DNA of 64,000 nucleotides from Sympetrum striolatum. Its lineage: Eukaryota; Arthropoda; Insecta; Odonata; Libellulidae. The stretch covers positions 86,075,152 to 86,139,151 of the forward strand of contig OX388350.1 of the NCBI GenBank assembly GCA_947579665.1, given 5' to 3'. How positions within the stretch are numbered: the first letter of the stretch is position 1; the number at the start of each line of letters is the position of its first letter. Below, piece by piece: positions 60,744 through 64,000 of this stretch. A program made the translations under genes and the position numbers. A model generated the notes under the pieces. That model was not told where the DNA came from and searched no databases. It saw only the letters and a list, made by a program, of their open reading frames with translations.

Positions 60744-61219
60744 GGGGTCGCACACAAATTACGTAACGCAAAATTCTCCAATTTTCGACCCCCCACCCCC
60801 ATGTAACAGGACCATAACGCCAGGAAGGACCCCTCCCCCCATCCACTACGTTACGAAGCGAGTGCTTCGTGAAAGGTTTTAGGCTTATATTTAGGAGGGA
60901 AATATTTTTGATCCCAATAATGATTCACTTTTTAATAAACAATTTCAATTTTAAAGGACATTCATGCATCTCACCTAGATTCGATGCCATGACCTGTTGA
61001 TAATTAGCATCGCACAAATCACAGACAGGGGAATACCCATTACCACACTCCACTTGCACTCTGACTACTTCCGTTCGACTCTCGCTCGGATTAGAGCTGC
61101 CTATTTTTGCAGTTCTAAAACAGTGACGTAAGGCAAACCTTGACCCCACTCCCCCCACGTACCTAACGCTTTGCCGGACCACCCCCCAAATTGCTTTACG
61201 TAATTTTTGTACGGTCCCT
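60744..61219. mobile_element. MITE with GGGGTCG-type inverted ends
   Basis: The left end begins GGGGTCGCACACAAATTACG and the right end, read inward, AGGGACCGTACAAAAATTACG. The two form an imperfect inverted repeat of about 30 bases. TTA flanks both ends (60741-60743 and 61219-61221), so the target duplication would be TA or TTA. The interior is C-rich on the plus strand near both ends and has no transposase. The minus-strand frames at 60625-60846 and 60925-61182 run across it and are not taken as genes. Confidence 0.6.
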
Positions 61220-62371
61220 TAACAAAGATTGCATTTTTTCTGTGTTTGCGGTAAAGTATCGGACAGTATCCAGGGTTTATAAATAAATGATGAACTTGAT
61301 CCAAATTTCCTCTCATCAAGGTAGTGGTTGAGAACACGAAAATACTGAATAAATACCGAAAAAACTATTCTAGTAAAATTAATGTCAGATTGTGAAAAAT
61401 ATGTAAAAATTTATCAATCAAATGAATTTAATTTAAATGTCTTCTTTTGAATTTAAATATATTTTGGTTGCTATAAAACGAGGTAAAACTTGTGATTCCA
61501 TTTTATAGACATCAAGGCTAAGACTGCAAATATTAACAGGGACGGCTTTTTGTAAATTATCACGAAACGACCCTATAAACGCACCGTTAAATATTGAGTA
61601 ACCAAAAGCATTAATATTTTCCTCTCTCTCTTGAATATTTGTGTTCACTTTTACTCTGGGCTCCGAATTGATTCCACACTTGGGATCCACACATTCTTGA
61701 ATGCAAAGTTCTAAACCAACGTTGCCCTACATGGGCTTCCGTTTAATTCAAATATCTGAATAGCACTCATTACATTGTGCACGACGCTCAAGTAAACTTA
61801 TATCAGTATATAGAAAATATATTTTATTTACTTTTAGGTTTGAAATAAAAACATTAAATTGACCTTACATTCTCCGTTACTCCTAAAGACGCATTGAATT
61901 TACTTTCAGATGGTGATTTCTAATTAATGCATCATAATTTATTTTTACTCGTGTATAAGCCATGTTTTAGCACTTAATACATAAATATTCATCAATTGTA
62001 ATGACCAGTCTACTATAGCTTTTTTCCTTTTTATCAATCTTCAGACATTTTATCGCTTTTAAACTTTAATTTTTTCCCGCATCGCGGGTTTGTTCTCCCC
62101 AGCCTTGTGAGGAAGTTTACCACGCAACCCAAATCACTCTGTGTTTGTTTAAATGCATTGATATTAATTTCTAAATATGTCAATTGTATTTAATTAAAAT
62201 GATAATATTTCATAGCACTTAAAACTAGCATTAAAACATACATAATATCAATAATCGATTTAATAAAGTTTCGAAATAAAACTAAATGTATTATTGAGTT
62301 TTATTTTTCAATACTTTTAATGTTTTTTAATTATTCCAAAAGATTCTAAAATGCTCTTATCTCTGTTGTAG
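61220..62371. other. Non-coding stretch before the exon
   Basis: AT-rich sequence without recognised gene. Its last 15 bases, TTATCTCTGTTGTAG, form a good 3' splice site, so at least the right part is probably intron. Confidence 0.5.
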
Positions 62372-62500
62372 GTCTATCGAGTGATTATTCCCTCAGAATG
62401 GCCGAGTGGTCCATCGAGGACATCATAGAGCAGAGGCGCAGAGAGTGCGAGCAGAACTCCACTGACGATGACTTCGAGACCCACACTTACGATGGAGAGG
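62372..62500 (+). CDS. Probable first coding exon of an unidentified gene (partial)
   Basis: A polypyrimidine tract and TTGTAG acceptor end at 62371, and a consensus donor G|GTGAGTG starts at 62501. Between them ATG at 62398 (context CAGAATGG, close to the Kozak form) opens 34 codons plus one base: MAEWSIEDIIEQRRRECEQ, then acidic NSTDDDFETHTYDGE. The exon is clearly richer in GC and CpG than its surroundings, and synonymous positions favour C and G. The 26 bases before the ATG would be 5' UTR, although the frame stays open upstream. The product looks like the charged, probably cytoplasmic N-terminus of a protein; I do not recognise the family. The intron is phase 1, and further exons lie beyond the window. 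Confidence 0.7.
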
Positions 62501-64000
62501 GTGAGTGTTATTTCATTCGTGCTTTGTAAAGGTTATTGATTGAGCACCCCATGTAAATTAAACTAATGAATGGTGTTTCCTCCAGCGAGGTTGAATCTTC
62601 TTCCTTTTGCGACAGTCTTTCATCTTCATCAAAGTTTTCTTTTATTTACAATGTATCTTCTCCTTGCATTTTCAAAAGAAAATTTCTCGATATTTGTAAA
62701 TCATTAAAATCTAACGGTAGAACGAATCTCTTCACAGAAATGTGTATTTTTTTTCTTTAAAACGATTCAGAGACTTAATTATACCCACTTCTTCATTATT
62801 GAAGTTCCTTTACTAATAGTGATATAAAGACCTAAATTTTTCTTACTGGGTATCGTCCAAATACTAATAGCTTAATATAAATTAATCTATTTTATCAGGA
62901 TGGATAATTCTTCGGCAAAGTAGGAGTTTTAGAGTATTTAGAGTGAATCAGCGCTGAAAAATGTATAACTCCTATAAACTCCGAACAAATTTTCTCATTT
63001 TCATATAAATTTTTAGTTAAGTTAATACATACAGGCATGTGAATATTTCTTCCAAACACATATTATTGCTCTGGTATTTTGGTCTATATCTTGGTTATAT
63101 AAATAAATGTTTTCGGATGGAATTTAGCACTTTTGCTCCTATTGTGGATTTCGAAGTAAAACTAAATAAACTGCATTGGAGTTTGAAAGACCTTCATTTA
63201 CATATGGCAGGACTGTCTCGGAGACTGATTAACGTAAAGTAAAAATCCTTTTCTGGTGTGGATGGTATTATCTTAGACACGTTTCTTGCACCTTCTGTGG
63301 TCGCTTCATCTTTTGCACCTTCTGTTGGATTTCAATGGAAGAACACATTTCCAGGGAAAAGATCTCCATTTGCTCGCCACTTAGTGCTCCATCCTTCTTC
63401 CTCATCTTAAGAATTGCACTCCCGAGGAATCCAATTAAGCCGTCCCATCGTAAGAACAGGTATCACCCCAATGTGAAAGACTCGTGCAATTAATTCCCAA
63501 AATTGGATGCCTGGAAAGAATAAGTTCTGTCAGTTACTCTCTTAGGAACTTCTATTAATTTGATCTGAGTAAACCAGGTTTCAAACATGAATGGAGACTT
63601 TTTGAAGGCATTTTCAATTGAAATAATATTTATAATCTCAGTTATCTGAAGTGAAGTTTTTAATGACCTGGTTGAAATGAAGATTAAAGATATGCTTACC
63701 TTTTTTGTGTTTATTTCCGAGCAACAGATCTTATTTTTTTAAATAGGAGGAATATTGATCTTCCTGTATTTAATCATCATAAATCATTAGGCTCATCTTA
63801 ACGTACTATTCATATTAAAGGCAATTTAAAACTTTCATCTAAAAGAAAATCCCCGATGTATTCCCAAAGGACGCTATCAAGGACGGAAATTTAAGGAAAG
63901 CTACATCGCAGCTTCCGTCCCAAAGAAAATGTATTTATAATCCTACGCCTTCGTATATTGCCTTAAAAATGTATTTTATTAACTTAAGCGAAGCATCATG
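62501..64000 (+). other. Probable intron following the exon, open at right edge
   Basis: Starts with GTGAGTG and continues to the end of the window without a second exon that I can recognise. The frames at 62566-62760 and 63039-63242 are AT-rich and lack splice support. A short duplication of GCACCTTCTGT(G/T)G lies near 63289-63326. Confidence 0.5.

Noticed and set aside
60925..61182. Minus-strand frame with CDLCDANYQ, zinc-finger-like
   Set aside because: A single Cys-x2-Cys without the matching His pair at zinc-finger spacing, lying inside a MITE.

Overview
This is a gene-poor, AT-rich stretch of animal nuclear DNA, most likely from an insect or other arthropod. The reasons are the long non-coding stretches, spliceosomal GT-AG introns, tRNA-derived SINEs with pol III A and B boxes, 5'-truncated non-LTR retrotransposon tails, and piggyBac-, mariner/Tc1- and Transib-type DNA transposon remains. 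The species cannot be named from the sequence. There are no bacterial operons, CRISPR arrays or rRNA genes. Apart from transposon remains, nearly all open frames longer than 60 codons look like chance or low-complexity frames, many of them in pyrimidine-rich tracts.

Layout. 1-6.1 kb: nothing recognised except a pyrimidine-rich tract. 6.13-6.62 kb: a composite tRNA-SINE insertion flanked by a 15-bp target duplication and containing a perfect 64-bp-armed palindrome. 10.9-11.4 kb: a broken LINE reverse-transcriptase tail on the minus strand. 15.4-15.9 kb: a copy of a repeat also found at 52.8-53.2 kb. 17.1-17.65 kb: a piggyBac-type MITE. 18.3 and 33.5 kb: two copies of one tRNA-SINE family. 25.4-29.8 kb: three inverted-repeat elements in a row, namely a modular foldback element with a 10-bp duplication, a mariner-type MITE and a 3.8-kb Transib transposon. 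38.8-39.3 kb: a LINE 3' end. 42.6 and 49.2 kb: further tRNA-like SINE pieces. 50.7-53.2 kb: a complex repeat with six diverged tandem modules, each carrying a B-box-like motif. 60.7-61.2 kb: another MITE. 62.37-62.50 kb: one convincing host exon with a start codon and both splice sites, whose gene continues past the right edge.

The most informative object is the Transib element. Its ends carry a heptamer identical or nearly identical to that of the V(D)J recombination signal, a spacer of 22 bp and an A-rich nonamer-like block. It is flanked by CGCCG, which fits the CGNCG target preference of the family. Its interior holds a four-exon relic of a transposase homologous to the RAG1 catalytic core. 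The gene is dead: it has three in-frame stops, an internal deletion and a probable Asp-to-Asn change at one catalytic position. The terminal inverted repeats, about 665 bp each, are unusually long for this superfamily.

Family assignments rest on remembered protein and terminus patterns, not on searches. If the 62.4-kb exon is the first coding exon of its gene, much of the window could be its 5' intron or upstream intergenic DNA.
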